From Clostridium sp. AF37-5 (GTDB taxonomy: Bacteria; Bacillota; Clostridia; Lachnospirales; Lachnospiraceae): a DNA stretch of 64,000 nt. Below, one piece after another: positions 16,858 to 25,640 of the stretch. Positions within the stretch are counted from its first letter, which is position 1. Every line of letters starts with the position of its first letter. The position numbers and the translations under genes were made by a program. The notes beneath the pieces were generated by a model. It was not told the origin of the DNA, made no database searches, and saw only the letters and a list, made by a program, of their open reading frames with translations. The stretch is taken from NCBI RefSeq assembly GCF_003477605.1, contig NZ_QUDR01000006.1, forward strand, positions 62,001 to 126,000, given 5' to 3'.

Positions 16858-17721
16858 ATGTTAGTTTCAGCAGAGGAAATGTTAACCAAAGCAAAAGCAG
16901 GAAAATATGCGGTTGGCCAGTTTAATATCAACAACCTTGAGTGGACGAAGGCAATCCTTCTTACAGCTCAGGAATTAAATTCACCGGTTATTCTTGGTGT
17001 GTCCGAAGGTGCCGGAAAGTACATGTGCGGTTATAAAACTGTTGTTGGTATGGTAAATGGAATGCTTGAGGAATTGAACATCACAGTTCCGGTTGCTCTT
17101 CACCTTGACCACGGCAGTTATGAAGGCGCAAAAGCTTGTATCGAGGCAGGATTTTCATCCATCATGTTCGATGGTTCTCATTATCCGATTGAGGAAAACG
17201 TTGAGAAAACAAAAGAACTGGTAGGAATCTGCAAAGAAAAAGGATTGTCTATTGAAGCAGAAGTTGGTTCAATCGGCGGTGAAGAAGATGGTGTCATTGG
17301 TGCCGGCGAGTGTGCAGATCCGAACGAATGTAAGATGGTTGCTGACCTTGGTGTTACCATGTTAGCAGCAGGAATTGGTAATATCCATGGTAAATATCCG
17401 AAAAACTGGGCAGGACTCAGCTTTGAGACGTTGGCTGCTGTTCAGGAGAAAACAGGAACGATGCCGCTTGTACTTCATGGTGGTACCGGAATTCCGGAAG
17501 ATATGATTAAGAAAGCAATCTCTCTTGGTGTATCTAAGATTAACGTAAACACAGAGTGCCAGCTTGCGTTCCAGGAAGCAACACGTGCTTACATTGAAGC
17601 AGGCAAAGATTTGGAAGGTAAAGGTTTTGACCCACGTAAACTGCTTGCTCCGGGTACAGAAGCAATCAAAGCAACAGTAAAAGAAAAAATGGAATTATTT
17701 GGTTCAGTTGGAAAAGCCTGA
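16858..17721 (+). CDS. fba: class II fructose-1,6-bisphosphate aldolase
   Basis: This 287-residue zinc enzyme of glycolysis/gluconeogenesis cleaves fructose-1,6-bisphosphate to DHAP and glyceraldehyde-3-phosphate. Motifs include QFNINNLEWT at the start, HLDHGSYEGA with metal and catalytic residues, EAEVGSIGGEEDG, AAGIGNIHGKYP, VLHGGTGIP and KINVNTECQ. The start is ATG 16858 with GGAGG at 16845-16849; an ATG seven codons earlier overlaps that site. Codon choice (GGT, GTT, AAA) is that of a highly expressed gene. The length is normal for this class. Confidence 0.96.
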   Translation: MLVSAEEMLTKAKAGKYAVGQFNINNLEWTKAILLTAQELNSPVILGVSEGAGKYMCGYKTVVGMVNGMLEELNITVPVALHLDHGSYEGAKACIEAGFSSIMFDGSHYPIEENVEKTKELVGICKEKGLSIEAEVGSIGGEEDGVIGAGECADPNECKMVADLGVTMLAAGIGNIHGKYPKNWAGLSFETLAAVQEKTGTMPLVLHGGTGIPEDMIKKAISLGVSKINVNTECQLAFQEATRAYIEAGKDLEGKGFDPRKLLAPGTEAIKATVKEKMELFGSVGKA

Positions 17722-17804
17722 CATTAAATTTTTGCATAAAAAATCAGTCATGTGACATACTAATTTCGTAACGTATTCACAAGAATGCAGCGAAGGAGGA
17801 AATC

Positions 17805-17999
17805 ATGGCTAAGAATTTTTTAGATGAGTATAACGATGCTCAGAATAACAGCAAAAATGATAGCAAGAATACAAGCAGAAATTCCAGTAAAAATGCAAGT
17901 AAAAACGCTGGTAAAAATGCAAGTAAGAATGCGAGCAAAAATAGCAGCAAGAACCGTGCAAAAGATTCTGCTGCAAACAATTCCAAAGATTGTTATTAA
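17805..17999 (+). CDS. small Asn/Lys/Ser-rich repeat protein
   Basis: This 64-residue protein has AAGGAGG eight bases before ATG 17805 and its own downstream terminator, so translation is credible. After MAKNFLDEYNDAQ it consists of ~10 degenerate tetrapeptides of the form SKNx (SKNA, SKNS, GKNA), ending in SKDCY. No transmembrane or signal segment is visible. It is highly basic and hydrophilic and probably disordered. The function is not recognised. The repeat recalls small nucleic-acid-binding or coat-like proteins, but that is only an impression. Confidence 0.75.
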   Translation: MAKNFLDEYNDAQNNSKNDSKNTSRNSSKNASKNAGKNASKNASKNSSKNRAKDSAANNSKDCY

Positions 18000-18005
18000 T
18001 TTTCC

Positions 18006-18033
18006 GGAGCCGGTCGATTAAGACCGGCTCTTT
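18006..18033 (+). terminator. terminator after the repeat protein gene
   Basis: GAGCCGGTC pairs perfectly with GACCGGCTC across a GATTAA-type loop, followed by TTT. Confidence 0.75.
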
Positions 18034-18083
18034 GGTCATAATGACGCAGAGGCTGGAATAGATTAAAAAGAAAAGGGTATGAT

Positions 18084-18374
18084 ATGAAACCTAATCTGGT
18101 GTCTTTTTCAGAAGCGTCAAAATATATTTACCACAGTAAAACACTTCTCGTGGATTTGCGAAGCAGGGAAGCATTTGCAACGTCACATATTTCCGGTGCG
18201 TGGAATATCCCGTATGAGGAACTTTCACAGTATCAGGAAGAAATGATGAACTACGACAGAATTATTTTTTACTGCGACCATGGAAATCATAGTCTGCAGG
18301 CGGCGAGAGAACTGGCAAAAAAAGGGAAATGGGCGTCCAGTATCGCCGGAGGATACGAAGAAATGAAAAAATGA
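18084..18374 (+). CDS. rhodanese-like domain protein
   Basis: This single-domain rhodanese has 96 residues. The family blocks VDLRSREAFATSHISGAWNIPY and, with the active-site Cys, FYCDHGNHS are present (quoted in parts). It would carry sulfur as a persulfide on Cys. The active loop is CDHGNHS rather than CxxGxR, so donor specificity is unclear. It starts at ATG 18084 and ends seven bases before the rRNA methyltransferase gene, suggesting co-transcription with the 18382-20646 genes. Confidence 0.88.
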   Translation: MKPNLVSFSEASKYIYHSKTLLVDLRSREAFATSHISGAWNIPYEELSQYQEEMMNYDRIIFYCDHGNHSLQAARELAKKGKWASSIAGGYEEMKK

Positions 18375-18381
18375 GGTTACT

Positions 18382-19563
18382 ATGAAACAGTATGAATTGA
18401 TTGCACCGTGTCATTTTGGAATGGAGGCGGTGCTGAAACGTGAAATACAAAATCTTGGTTATGAAATTTCGCAGGTGGATAATGGCAAAGTGACATTTTT
18501 TGGAGATGCGGCGGCAATCGCCCGTGCCAACATTTTTCTGCGTACAACGGAACGAATTTTGCTGAAAATTGACAGCTTCCGTGCGACAAGTTTTGATGAT
18601 TTGTTTGAGGCGGTAAAAGCAATTCCGTGGGCGGATTACATACCGGAAGACGGAAAGTTCTGGGTGACGAAGGCAAACTCTGTGAGCAGTAAATTGTTCA
18701 GTCCGTCGGACATTCAGAAAATTGTGAAAAAGGCAATGGTTGAAAAACTCAAACAGACCTACCACGCGGATTGGTTTGAAGAGACCGGGGCGTCTTACCC
18801 ACTTCGGATTAGTATTGTGAAAGATATTGTGACGATTGGGCTGGATACGACCGGAGAGTCGCTTCACAAACGCGGTTACCGCAAATTTACGGCACCGGCA
18901 CCGGTTACGGAAACATTGGCGGCAGCGATGATTCTGCTTTCGCCGTGGCATGCCGATCGTATGCTGATTGATCCATTCTGCGGAAGTGGAACGATACCAA
19001 TTGAAGCAGCGATGATTGCTTTGAATATGGCGCCGGGGATGAACCGTGAATTTACTGCGGAGAGCTGGAAAAATCTCGTGCCGAAAAAGGCGTGGTACGA
19101 TGCGATTGATGAAGCGGAAGACGCTATCCGAAATGATGCAGAGATTCATATTCAGGGATATGACATAGACGATGAGGTGCTGAAAATGGCGAGGGCAAAT
19201 GCAAAACTTGCCGGTGTGGATGAGTACATTCATTTCCAGCAGCGTGATGTGGCTGATTTTAATACACCGAAAAAGTATGGTTTTGTAATCAGCAATCCGC
19301 CGTATGGCGAGCGTCTCTCGACCAAAGAAGAAATGTTTGATTTGTACAAAACGGTTGGACGTGTGATGTCGGAAAATGATACGTGGTCGTTCTTTTTGCT
19401 AAGTGGATATGAGGATGCGCAAAAGGCTGTGGCAGCGGGCGGAAACCGAAAAAAAGCAACGAAAAACCGTAAAATTTACAATGGCATGATGAAAACGTAT
19501 TTGTATCAGTACATGGGCGAAAAACCGCCGGTGAGAAGAAAGGATAAAAAAGAAAATGAGTAA
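18382..19563 (+). CDS. THUMP-domain class I SAM-dependent RNA methyltransferase (RlmL-like)
   Basis: This 393-residue protein is likely a 23S rRNA guanine-N2 methyltransferase. An N-terminal ferredoxin-like/THUMP region (residues ~1-160) is followed by the YpsC/RlmL methyltransferase core. Motifs are the LIDPFCGSGTIPIEAA SAM site, YDIDDEVLKMARANAKLAG and the catalytic ISNPPYGERL. The C-terminus is Lys-rich. It overlaps the next gene by eight bases, showing a tight operon with rdgB and the phosphoesterase. Confidence 0.92.
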   Translation: MKQYELIAPCHFGMEAVLKREIQNLGYEISQVDNGKVTFFGDAAAIARANIFLRTTERILLKIDSFRATSFDDLFEAVKAIPWADYIPEDGKFWVTKANSVSSKLFSPSDIQKIVKKAMVEKLKQTYHADWFEETGASYPLRISIVKDIVTIGLDTTGESLHKRGYRKFTAPAPVTETLAAAMILLSPWHADRMLIDPFCGSGTIPIEAAMIALNMAPGMNREFTAESWKNLVPKKAWYDAIDEAEDAIRNDAEIHIQGYDIDDEVLKMARANAKLAGVDEYIHFQQRDVADFNTPKKYGFVISNPPYGERLSTKEEMFDLYKTVGRVMSENDTWSFFLLSGYEDAQKAVAAGGNRKKATKNRKIYNGMMKTYLYQYMGEKPPVRRKDKKENE

Positions 19564-20158
19564 AAAACGATTGGTTTTTGCAACTGGAAATCAGGGAAAA
19601 GTCAACGAATTCCGCCAGATGCTAGGCGATGACTATGAGATTTTATCTATGAAAGATATTGGTGTGGATATTGATATTGTAGAGGACGGAAAGACATTTG
19701 AAGAAAATGCTGTGATTAAAGCGAAAGCAGTTATGGAAGAGACCGGTGAGATGGTTCTTGCGGATGATTCCGGTTTTGAGGTAGATTATCTGAACAAAGA
19801 GCCGGGAATTTATTCGGCGAGATATTTGGGAGAAGATACCCCGTATTCAATTAAAAATGCGGAGATTCTCAAACGCTGTGAGGGTGTGCCGGATGAAAAG
19901 AGAGACGCCAGGTTTGTCTGCGTGATTGCCTGTGCCTACCCGGACGGAACAGTTGATACGGCAACGGGAATTATTGAAGGAAAACTTGCTAAAGAGCCAA
20001 AAGGAGAGAATGGATTTGGCTACGACCCGATTTTTTATCTGCCGGAGCGAGGCATGACGACCGGAGAAATGGAGCCGGAAGAGAAAAATGCAATCAGCCA
20101 CCGCGGCATTGCAATCCGTAAAATGGTTGAGATTTTGAAAAAGAGAGGCGAGGCATAA
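19556..20158 (+). CDS. rdgB: XTP/dITP diphosphatase (RdgB/HAM1 family)
   Basis: This 200-residue house-cleaning enzyme hydrolyses non-canonical purine nucleoside triphosphates such as dITP and XTP, protecting DNA. Signatures are FATGNQGKVNEFRQ at the N-terminus, ADDSGFEVDYL with acidic metal ligands, PGIYSARYLG, GENGFGYDPIFY and the C-terminal SHRGIAIRKM. The start overlaps the methyltransferase end, and the stop shares a base with the next ATG (TAATG), so translation is probably coupled. Confidence 0.96.
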   Translation: MSKKRLVFATGNQGKVNEFRQMLGDDYEILSMKDIGVDIDIVEDGKTFEENAVIKAKAVMEETGEMVLADDSGFEVDYLNKEPGIYSARYLGEDTPYSIKNAEILKRCEGVPDEKRDARFVCVIACAYPDGTVDTATGIIEGKLAKEPKGENGFGYDPIFYLPERGMTTGEMEPEEKNAISHRGIAIRKMVEILKKRGEA

Positions 20159-20646
20159 TGAAGGCACTGATTTTTAGTGATTCGCATGGAAGAACCGAAA
20201 ATCTTGTAAAAGCGATGGACAGGTATCCGGATTTTCAGGCGATTTTTCATCTTGGGGATGTAGGAAATGATGAAGCTTATATCCGTTCGCTGACGCCGTA
20301 TCCGGTTTATATGGTGAGAGGAAACTGTGACTTTTCATCTTCGCTCAAAGAGAGTATGGTGATTGAATTTGGCGGCAAGCGCATTGCGATGTGTCATGGA
20401 CACCGATATCTTTCGTATGGCGGGGCGCCGGACGCTCTGCGCTACTTTGGGCTGCAAAATCATGCCGATGTTGTTATGTTTGGACATACGCATGTGCCGT
20501 ATTTAGAGAAAACCGATGATTTGATTCTTTTGAATCCGGGGAGTATTTCAAAACCGAGACAGGATAATAAAATTCCCACCTACACGGTGATGGAAATTCG
20601 TGAAGATGGGAAAATAGATTTTCGTATGTGTGAAATGCCTTACTAA
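20158..20646 (+). CDS. YfcE/MJ0936-type metallophosphoesterase
   Basis: This 162-residue calcineurin-like phosphoesterase has metal ligands in FSDSHG, HLGDVGND, RGNCDFSS and MCHGHR, plus FGHTHVPY. The family hydrolyses phosphodiesters in vitro; the natural substrate is unknown. It is often next to rdgB in Firmicutes. Its last bases overlap the end of the convergent membrane protein gene, leaving no room for a conventional terminator between the two. Confidence 0.93.
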   Translation: MKALIFSDSHGRTENLVKAMDRYPDFQAIFHLGDVGNDEAYIRSLTPYPVYMVRGNCDFSSSLKESMVIEFGGKRIAMCHGHRYLSYGGAPDALRYFGLQNHADVVMFGHTHVPYLEKTDDLILLNPGSISKPRQDNKIPTYTVMEIREDGKIDFRMCEMPY

Positions 20647-21119
20647 AAAAGTGCTAAAATTGCGTTGAATACGCCGGTGCTGGCAACGGCCATAATAATT
20701 CCGGCAAGCAGTACGCCACCCATGCATGCTAAAATCGAGGATTTAAAATCCATATCGAGAAGACTGGCAGCGAGTGTACCGGTCCATGCACCGGTGCCCG
20801 GCAGCGGAATACCAACAAAGAGAAGCAGTGCGACGAATGTACCTCGTCCTGCTTTTTCTTTTAATTTCTGTCCGCCCTTTTCGCCTTTTTCCAAGCAGAA
20901 TCGGAAGAACCTGCCAATGCCCTTTTTATCGGAACCCCAAATCAAAATTTTTCTTGCGAAAAGGTAGATAAAAGGAACCGGCAGCATATTACCAATTACA
21001 CAGATGATGTAAGATGGTATAAGCGGCAGTCCGAAAACAACGGAATAAGGGATGGCACCACGCAGTTCAACAATAGGCACCATGGAAATGAAAAACAAAA
21101 TCAGATATTTTACAAACAT
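20643..21119 (-). CDS. small multidrug-export family membrane protein (COG2426-like)
   Basis: This 158-residue protein has about four hydrophobic helices (residues ~3-20, 35-60, 95-120 and 130-155). The motif ELRGAIPYSVVFGLP near the N-terminus and GIPLPGTGAWTG in the middle are typical of the family annotated as small multidrug export proteins; direct function is poorly known. The start is ATG at 21117-21119, preceded by AGGAGA on the minus strand. A TTG eight codons upstream has no ribosome site. Confidence 0.85.
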   Translation of the reverse strand: MFVKYLILFFISMVPIVELRGAIPYSVVFGLPLIPSYIICVIGNMLPVPFIYLFARKILIWGSDKKGIGRFFRFCLEKGEKGGQKLKEKAGRGTFVALLLFVGIPLPGTGAWTGTLAASLLDMDFKSSILACMGGVLLAGIIMAVASTGVFNAILALF

Positions 21120-21224
21120 AATATTTCTCCTAATAATAAACAATTGTTGGATAAGTCCAATCCATATTGTACATGATATGTGTAGGGAGCGTCAAGAAAA
21201 AGTATAATTTTTTTGAAAAAAGTG

Positions 21225-21252
21225 TTGACAAAATGGATGTTTTTGGTATAAT
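21225..21252 (+). promoter_or_regulatory. promoter of tRNA-Val/tRNA-Met
   Basis: TTGACA (21225-21230) and TATAAT (21247-21252) are separated by 16 bases, 26 bases ahead of tRNA-Val. Confidence 0.88.
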
Positions 21253-21277
21253 GAAGAAGTCGCTGTGAGTGACGCAT

Positions 21278-21350
21278 GGGATCTTAGCTCAGCTGGGAGA
21301 GCATCTGCCTTACAAGCAGAGGGTCACAGGTTCGAGCCCTGTAGGTCCCA
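21278..21350 (+). tRNA. tRNA-Val (UAC)
   Basis: The acceptor stem is GGGATCT/AGGTCCC. The anticodon stem TCTGC/GCAGA carries loop CTTACAA, giving anticodon TAC. The discriminator is A. Confidence 0.97.
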
Positions 21351-21415
21351 TTGAACTTTTCAATTGTGAAAAGTTTTTATATATGTCAAGACAGTTTCGT
21401 CTTGGCAGTTTAGAT

Positions 21416-21489
21416 GGCGGGATAGCTCAGTTGGCGAGAGCACACGGTTCATACCCGTGGTGTCGGGGGTTCGAATCCCTTTCCCGCTA
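21416..21489 (+). tRNA. tRNA-Met (CAU), elongator type
   Basis: The anticodon stem CACGG/CCGTG carries loop TTCATAC, giving anticodon CAT. The three consecutive G-C pairs and the 1-72 mismatch of an initiator are absent, so this is elongator Met. A lysidine-modified Ile tRNA cannot be excluded by eye. Confidence 0.93.
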
Positions 21490-21493
21490 CTAC

Positions 21494-21524
21494 AGACCTC
21501 CGAAGGTAACTTCGGAGGTCTTTT
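21494..21524 (+). terminator. terminator of the tRNA-Val/Met unit
   Basis: AGACCTCCGAA pairs perfectly with TTCGGAGGTCT around a GGTAAC loop, followed by TTTT. Confidence 0.9.
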
Positions 21525-21567
21525 GTATATCTTGACATAGCATGAGAAGAAAGTGAGGTAAGACACG

Positions 21568-22053
21568 ATGAGAATTGGAATGGGATATGATGTGCACCGC
21601 TTGGTGGAAAATAGAGAATTGATTCTTGGCGGTGTGACGATCGATTATGAACTGGGACTTTTAGGTCATTCGGATGCGGATGTTTTACTGCATGCGATTA
21701 TGGATGCTCTGCTCGGTGCGGCTGCTCTTGGTGACATTGGCAAACATTTTCCGGACAATGATGAGAAATATCGTGGTGCAGACAGTCTGTGGCTGTTAGA
21801 GTGTGTCCGTGGCAAAGTGAAAGAGGCGGGATATGTTGTTGGAAATGTGGATGCAACCATTATTGCACAGAAACCGAAGATGCGTCTGTATATTGAATCA
21901 ATGCGTGAAAATGTAGCGAAAGCTTTGTGTGTAGATGTTTCCCGGATTAACATTAAGGCAACAACGGAAGAAGGGCTTGGTTTCACCGGAAGCGGTCAGG
22001 GCATATCGGCACAGGCGATCTGTTTGTTAGAGGAAGAACCTGTTCTTATATGA
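21568..22053 (+). CDS. ispF: 2-C-methyl-D-erythritol 2,4-cyclodiphosphate synthase
   Basis: This 161-residue trimeric zinc enzyme of the non-mevalonate isoprenoid pathway forms MEcPP from CDP-ME 2-phosphate. Signatures are GYDVHRLVE (metal Asp and His), [28 protein letters not shown] and [12 protein letters not shown]. The length is normal. ATG 21568 is preceded by a GTGAGG site. It overlaps the 3' end of the convergent P-type ATPase gene by eight bases. Confidence 0.97.
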   Translation: MRIGMGYDVHRLVENRELILGGVTIDYELGLLGHSDADVLLHAIMDALLGAAALGDIGKHFPDNDEKYRGADSLWLLECVRGKVKEAGYVVGNVDATIIAQKPKMRLYIESMRENVAKALCVDVSRINIKATTEEGLGFTGSGQGISAQAICLLEEEPVLI

Positions 22054-24220
22054 ATGATATTACATGAATAAATTCCCGCAGGGACAAGACTCCGAAAAAG
22101 TGTGGTGCGACAAGGATGGCGCAAACGAAAATAATTGTCATTAGGGTGAATAAAAGCGTTCTGCGCTTTGTCCATGGATGGCAGACACGTGCTACGACAC
22201 CGAGGGAGACAACGCCACCGGCTAACAGATTCAGCGTCTGATGAAATGCTGTTGTAAAACCAAAACGAAGGGACAAAAACTGGATGGCGCAAATTCCGAC
22301 ACACAGAATGAGTGCGGCAGGAAGCGAAATACGCAGGACATGGCGTAAGAATCCGGTTGTTGTCGGCTCTTCGTGTTTTTCGAGGGCAAGAAAGAAACTT
22401 GGAATTCCGATTGCCGTAGCACCAATTAAGCTGAGCTGAATCGGAATGAACGGATAGGATTTTCCAATAATAATAAATATGGTACACAGAAGGACGGAGT
22501 AAATTGTCTTTGTCAGATAGAGCGCACTGACACGCTCAATGTTGGCAATGGTAGTTCGTCCTTCTTTTACGATATTTTCCATAGAGGCGAAATTGGAATC
22601 CATCAGTACAATGTGTGCACATTGTTTTGCAGCGTCCGCTCCGTTTGCCATGGCAATTCCACAGTCAGCATCTTTGAGTGCGAGAACATCGTTAATGCCG
22701 TCGCCCACCATACCGACAACATGTCCGGCGTTTTGGAAGGCGTGAACGAGTGCCTGCTTCTTTTCCGGTGTAACGCGCCCAAATACGCTGTATTTTGGTG
22801 CTATTTTACAAAGTTCATCGATATCGTCCGGAAGTGTTCCGGCATCGATATATGCATCTGCCCCCGGTATTCCGGCAAGTCTTGCAATGTATGAAACAGT
22901 AACCGGATCGTCGCCGGAAATGACTTTGACTGCTACACCTTGTTTTGCAAAAAAGGCGAATGTATCGAGTGCATCCTCTTTTACGCAGTCAGAGAGTACA
23001 ATAAGAGAAAGTGGGGTGAATTCCTCGATTTCTTTTGCATCCTTGTATAATTTTTGGCATGAACCAAGCAGCAGTACACGAAGTCCTTCATTGGAGTAAG
23101 TGGCTGCTTTTTTTAATATTTCGTCATCTTTTGTGAGATAATCCGGAGCACCAAGAAGAAAACATTTGTCTTTCGTTTGGATTCCCATAAATTTGCGTCG
23201 GGAACTAAATGGAACACTGTCAGTTACCGAATATGTATCAGTTTCTTTGAAAAAAGCCTGTAGTGCCGTGCTTGTGGCATTTGTTTCAGTAAATGCATAG
23301 ACAAGTGTCCCCATGATATCGTGAATCATTTCTTTGTCCACACCGAAAGGAATTACTTCATCAACGGTCAGTTCGCCGGTGGTAATCGTTCCGGTTTTAT
23401 CTAAACATAATACATTTACGCGGGCTAACGCCTCAATTGCTTCCATTTCCTGCACCAGTGCTTTTTTTCTCGCAAGGCGTCCTACGCCTAGAATAAAGGA
23501 AACACTGGTTAAGAGCACCAGTCCTTCCGGAATCATGCCAAGAACACCAGCAACCGTACTTACCAGAGCATTTGATAAGGTGTCGTCCGCACGGAAATAC
23601 TGAATACAGAAAAGGGCAGCACCAATTGGTACAATGGCAAAACTAACATAGCGTATAATTCGCTTAATGGCATCCTGCATTTCAGACGTTGCCCGACGTT
23701 TCGTCTGTGCCTTTTTCGTTAATTTGGCTGCATAACTGTCTTCAACGGATTTCAAAACTTTTGCCGTGCCGGAACCCGCTACAATGAAACTGCCGGAATA
23801 GAGAAAGTCACCCGGCTTTTTAAATACCGGAATGGACTCGCCGGTCAGGTGCGATTCATTGACTTCTAATCCATCCGAGGTAAGAACTTCACCATCTGCG
23901 ACAATCTGGTCGCCTGTCATAATGTGTATGGTGTCGGAAACTGCCAGGGATTCAATCGGAATTTCTGTGATTGTGCCATCGGCTGCAAGTTTTCTCGCTT
24001 TTGTTGCCGTGATTACGGAAAGTTTATCGATGAGGGATTTTACCTTACATTCCTGAATAATTCCAATCAAAGAATTGGAAATGACAATTCCCATAAAAAG
24101 CATATTTTTATATTGTCCGGAGAGAATGATAAAACCTGCTAAAATTACATTCAGCAAGTTGAAATAGGTAAGCGTATGCGCCCGGACAATTTGTGAAATG
24201 GTTCTTGATGTAGTCTTCAT
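22046..24220 (-). CDS. P-type cation-transporting ATPase
   Basis: This 724-residue ion pump belongs to the compact group without extra N-terminal metal domains. Landmarks are the actuator HLTGESIPV loop, the phosphorylation site [12 protein letters not shown], a MIPEGLVLL motif in the fourth membrane helix, and [15 protein letters not shown] at the hinge. About ten membrane helices are visible (pairs near the start, near 200-250, and six at the C-terminus). The PEGL motif and overall size resemble CtpE-like calcium ATPases, but the ion is not certain. The N-terminus is short, starting directly at helix 1-2. Confidence 0.88.
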   Translation of the reverse strand: MKTTSRTISQIVRAHTLTYFNLLNVILAGFIILSGQYKNMLFMGIVISNSLIGIIQECKVKSLIDKLSVITATKARKLAADGTITEIPIESLAVSDTIHIMTGDQIVADGEVLTSDGLEVNESHLTGESIPVFKKPGDFLYSGSFIVAGSGTAKVLKSVEDSYAAKLTKKAQTKRRATSEMQDAIKRIIRYVSFAIVPIGAALFCIQYFRADDTLSNALVSTVAGVLGMIPEGLVLLTSVSFILGVGRLARKKALVQEMEAIEALARVNVLCLDKTGTITTGELTVDEVIPFGVDKEMIHDIMGTLVYAFTETNATSTALQAFFKETDTYSVTDSVPFSSRRKFMGIQTKDKCFLLGAPDYLTKDDEILKKAATYSNEGLRVLLLGSCQKLYKDAKEIEEFTPLSLIVLSDCVKEDALDTFAFFAKQGVAVKVISGDDPVTVSYIARLAGIPGADAYIDAGTLPDDIDELCKIAPKYSVFGRVTPEKKQALVHAFQNAGHVVGMVGDGINDVLALKDADCGIAMANGADAAKQCAHIVLMDSNFASMENIVKEGRTTIANIERVSALYLTKTIYSVLLCTIFIIIGKSYPFIPIQLSLIGATAIGIPSFFLALEKHEEPTTTGFLRHVLRISLPAALILCVGICAIQFLSLRFGFTTAFHQTLNLLAGGVVSLGVVARVCHPWTKRRTLLFTLMTIIFVCAILVAPHFFGVLSLREFIHVISFI

Positions 24221-24301
24221 GTGAATCCCTCCTATGCTGATTTAAGTATATCGGAGAATGGGGATGGGGTCAATAATAAAGAAATATTTCCAAGGAAGCA
24301 T

Positions 24302-24331
24302 TTTACAGCCCCCCCCTCGTTGTGATATACT
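24302..24331 (+). promoter_or_regulatory. candidate promoter with poly-C spacer ahead of the ZIP gene
   Basis: TTTACA (24302-24307) and TATACT (24326-24331) are 18 bases apart. The spacer contains an uninterrupted run of eight C (24309-24316). A ~90-base leader with AACAAAC/GTTTGTT pairing follows. Confidence 0.4.
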
Positions 24332-24433
24332 GTGGGCGATAACGAACAAACATGGATAACAAGACGAGCTTTTTTGGCATATCAATAAGATAACCAAAGG
24401 ATGGTTTGTTGTCGGAAAACAAGGAGGTAATTG

Positions 24434-25207
24434 ATGATTTTTTCTGGATTAATGATTCCTTTTCTGGGAACAACATTGGGAGCAGGCATGGTATTTTTCA
24501 TGAAGGGAAGTATGAATCAAAAGCTGGAGAAAATGCTTTTGGGGTTTGCCGCCGGTGTTATGATTGCAGCTTCAGTGTGGTCGCTTCTTATACCTTCAAT
24601 TGAGATGACGGAGCAGGCGGGCGGCATTGCGTGGATTCCTGCGTGTGTCGGTTTTTTGCTTGGCATGATATTCTTGTTATTGTTAGACAGTGTGATTCCA
24701 CATCTTCATTTGGATAGTGATAAGCCGGAGGGACCGAAAACGAAACTTGGGAAGGCAGCCATGCTTGTGCTGGCGGTGACACTGCATAATATTCCGGAAG
24801 GGATGGCAGTCGGTGTTACATTTGCGGGAGTGCTGATTGACAATACAGGGATTACACTTTCGGGTGCTTTTGCCCTGGCGCTTGGAATCGCGATTCAAAA
24901 CTTTCCGGAAGGAGCAATTATTTCTATGCCTCTTTGCAGTCTTGGTGTGTCGAAAAAGAGGGCTTTTTTGTATGGCGTGTTGTCCGGGCTTGTTGAACCG
25001 GTGGGAGCGATGCTTACAATTTTGCTAACCGGTATCATTGTTCCATTTCTCCCTTATTTTTTGTCGTTTGCGGCAGGTGCTATGATTTACGTTGTGGTGG
25101 AAGAATTGATTCCGGAATCACAAATGGGGGAGCATACCAATATAGCAACCATCGGTGTGGCGGTTGGTTTTACACTGATGATGGTTCTTGATGTGGCTCT
25201 CGGATAG
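24434..25207 (+). CDS. ZIP family divalent metal transporter
   Basis: This 257-residue membrane protein has eight predicted helices. The metal-transport helices carry HNIPEGMAVGV (helix IV) and IQNFPEGAIISMP (helix V), the signature of the ZIP (ZupT/GufA-like) family. A His-containing loop lies between helices III and IV (PHLHLDSD). It likely imports zinc or a similar divalent cation, although some members export. The start ATG 24434 has AAGGAGG six bases away; a TTG one codon earlier is possible. It is divergent from the P-type ATPase gene, so the pair may be a small metal-homeostasis locus. Confidence 0.9.
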   Translation: MIFSGLMIPFLGTTLGAGMVFFMKGSMNQKLEKMLLGFAAGVMIAASVWSLLIPSIEMTEQAGGIAWIPACVGFLLGMIFLLLLDSVIPHLHLDSDKPEGPKTKLGKAAMLVLAVTLHNIPEGMAVGVTFAGVLIDNTGITLSGAFALALGIAIQNFPEGAIISMPLCSLGVSKKRAFLYGVLSGLVEPVGAMLTILLTGIIVPFLPYFLSFAAGAMIYVVVEELIPESQMGEHTNIATIGVAVGFTLMMVLDVALG

Positions 25208-25305
25208 TAAAATAAATACGATAAAGCGGAATATAAAGTGCAGTTACAAAGAGAAAACACATTGATAAAATATAGGAAAAAGAAGGTTAAAGGTGGTGTT
25301 TTCTT

Positions 25306-25629
25306 TTGAAGGAGAGCTTTTCTAAGAAAGCTGTTGGTGAAAGGTTGAAAGGATTCCGTTTATCGATGCATATGACTCAAAAAGAATTTGCAGAAGAAAT
25401 GCACTGGGATGTGAATACATATCGTAAAATTGAGACGGGCTGCTCTTTATTAACTTCTGATAAAGCACAGATGTTGTATGATAAATATGAGATTGATATC
25501 ACTTATCTTTTAACAGGTAATAAGCCTGATTTTGACAATCATTTGCGGCAGCTTTGGCTTACGGCAAGTCGTGTGGAGAAAAAACTTATTCTTGCCCGCC
25601 TTATTTCTTATGTTGAAGAAATGTTGTAG
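25306..25629 (+). CDS. XRE-family transcriptional regulator (agr locus, XRE1)
   Basis: This 107-residue protein has an N-terminal Cro/C1 helix-turn-helix (residues ~12-65: MTQKEFAEEMHWDVNTYRKIETG) and a short helical tail. It starts at TTG 25306 behind an AGGTGG site. It is co-directional with and 11 bases ahead of the response regulator gene, suggesting one transcript. It differs clearly from the two XRE proteins at 28.6 and 29.4 kb. Confidence 0.85.
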   Translation: MKESFSKKAVGERLKGFRLSMHMTQKEFAEEMHWDVNTYRKIETGCSLLTSDKAQMLYDKYEIDITYLLTGNKPDFDNHLRQLWLTASRVEKKLILARLISYVEEML

Positions 25630-25640
25630 GAGAATATGTG

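Noticed and set aside
17805..17999. CRISPR-like array from the repeated words
   Set aside because: The repeats are 12-base coding units without spacers, within a gene that has a start site and terminator. No CRISPR array or cas gene was found in the window.
18262..19233. 323-codon minus-strand frame opposite the rRNA methyltransferase
   Set aside because: Its composition is His/Arg/Phe-rich as expected for antisense frames, and the sense strand has clear methyltransferase motifs.
24332..24430. Metal riboswitch ahead of the ZIP gene
   Set aside because: Some pairing is visible, but the conserved cores of the Mn (yybP-ykoY) or NiCo motifs are not recognisable.
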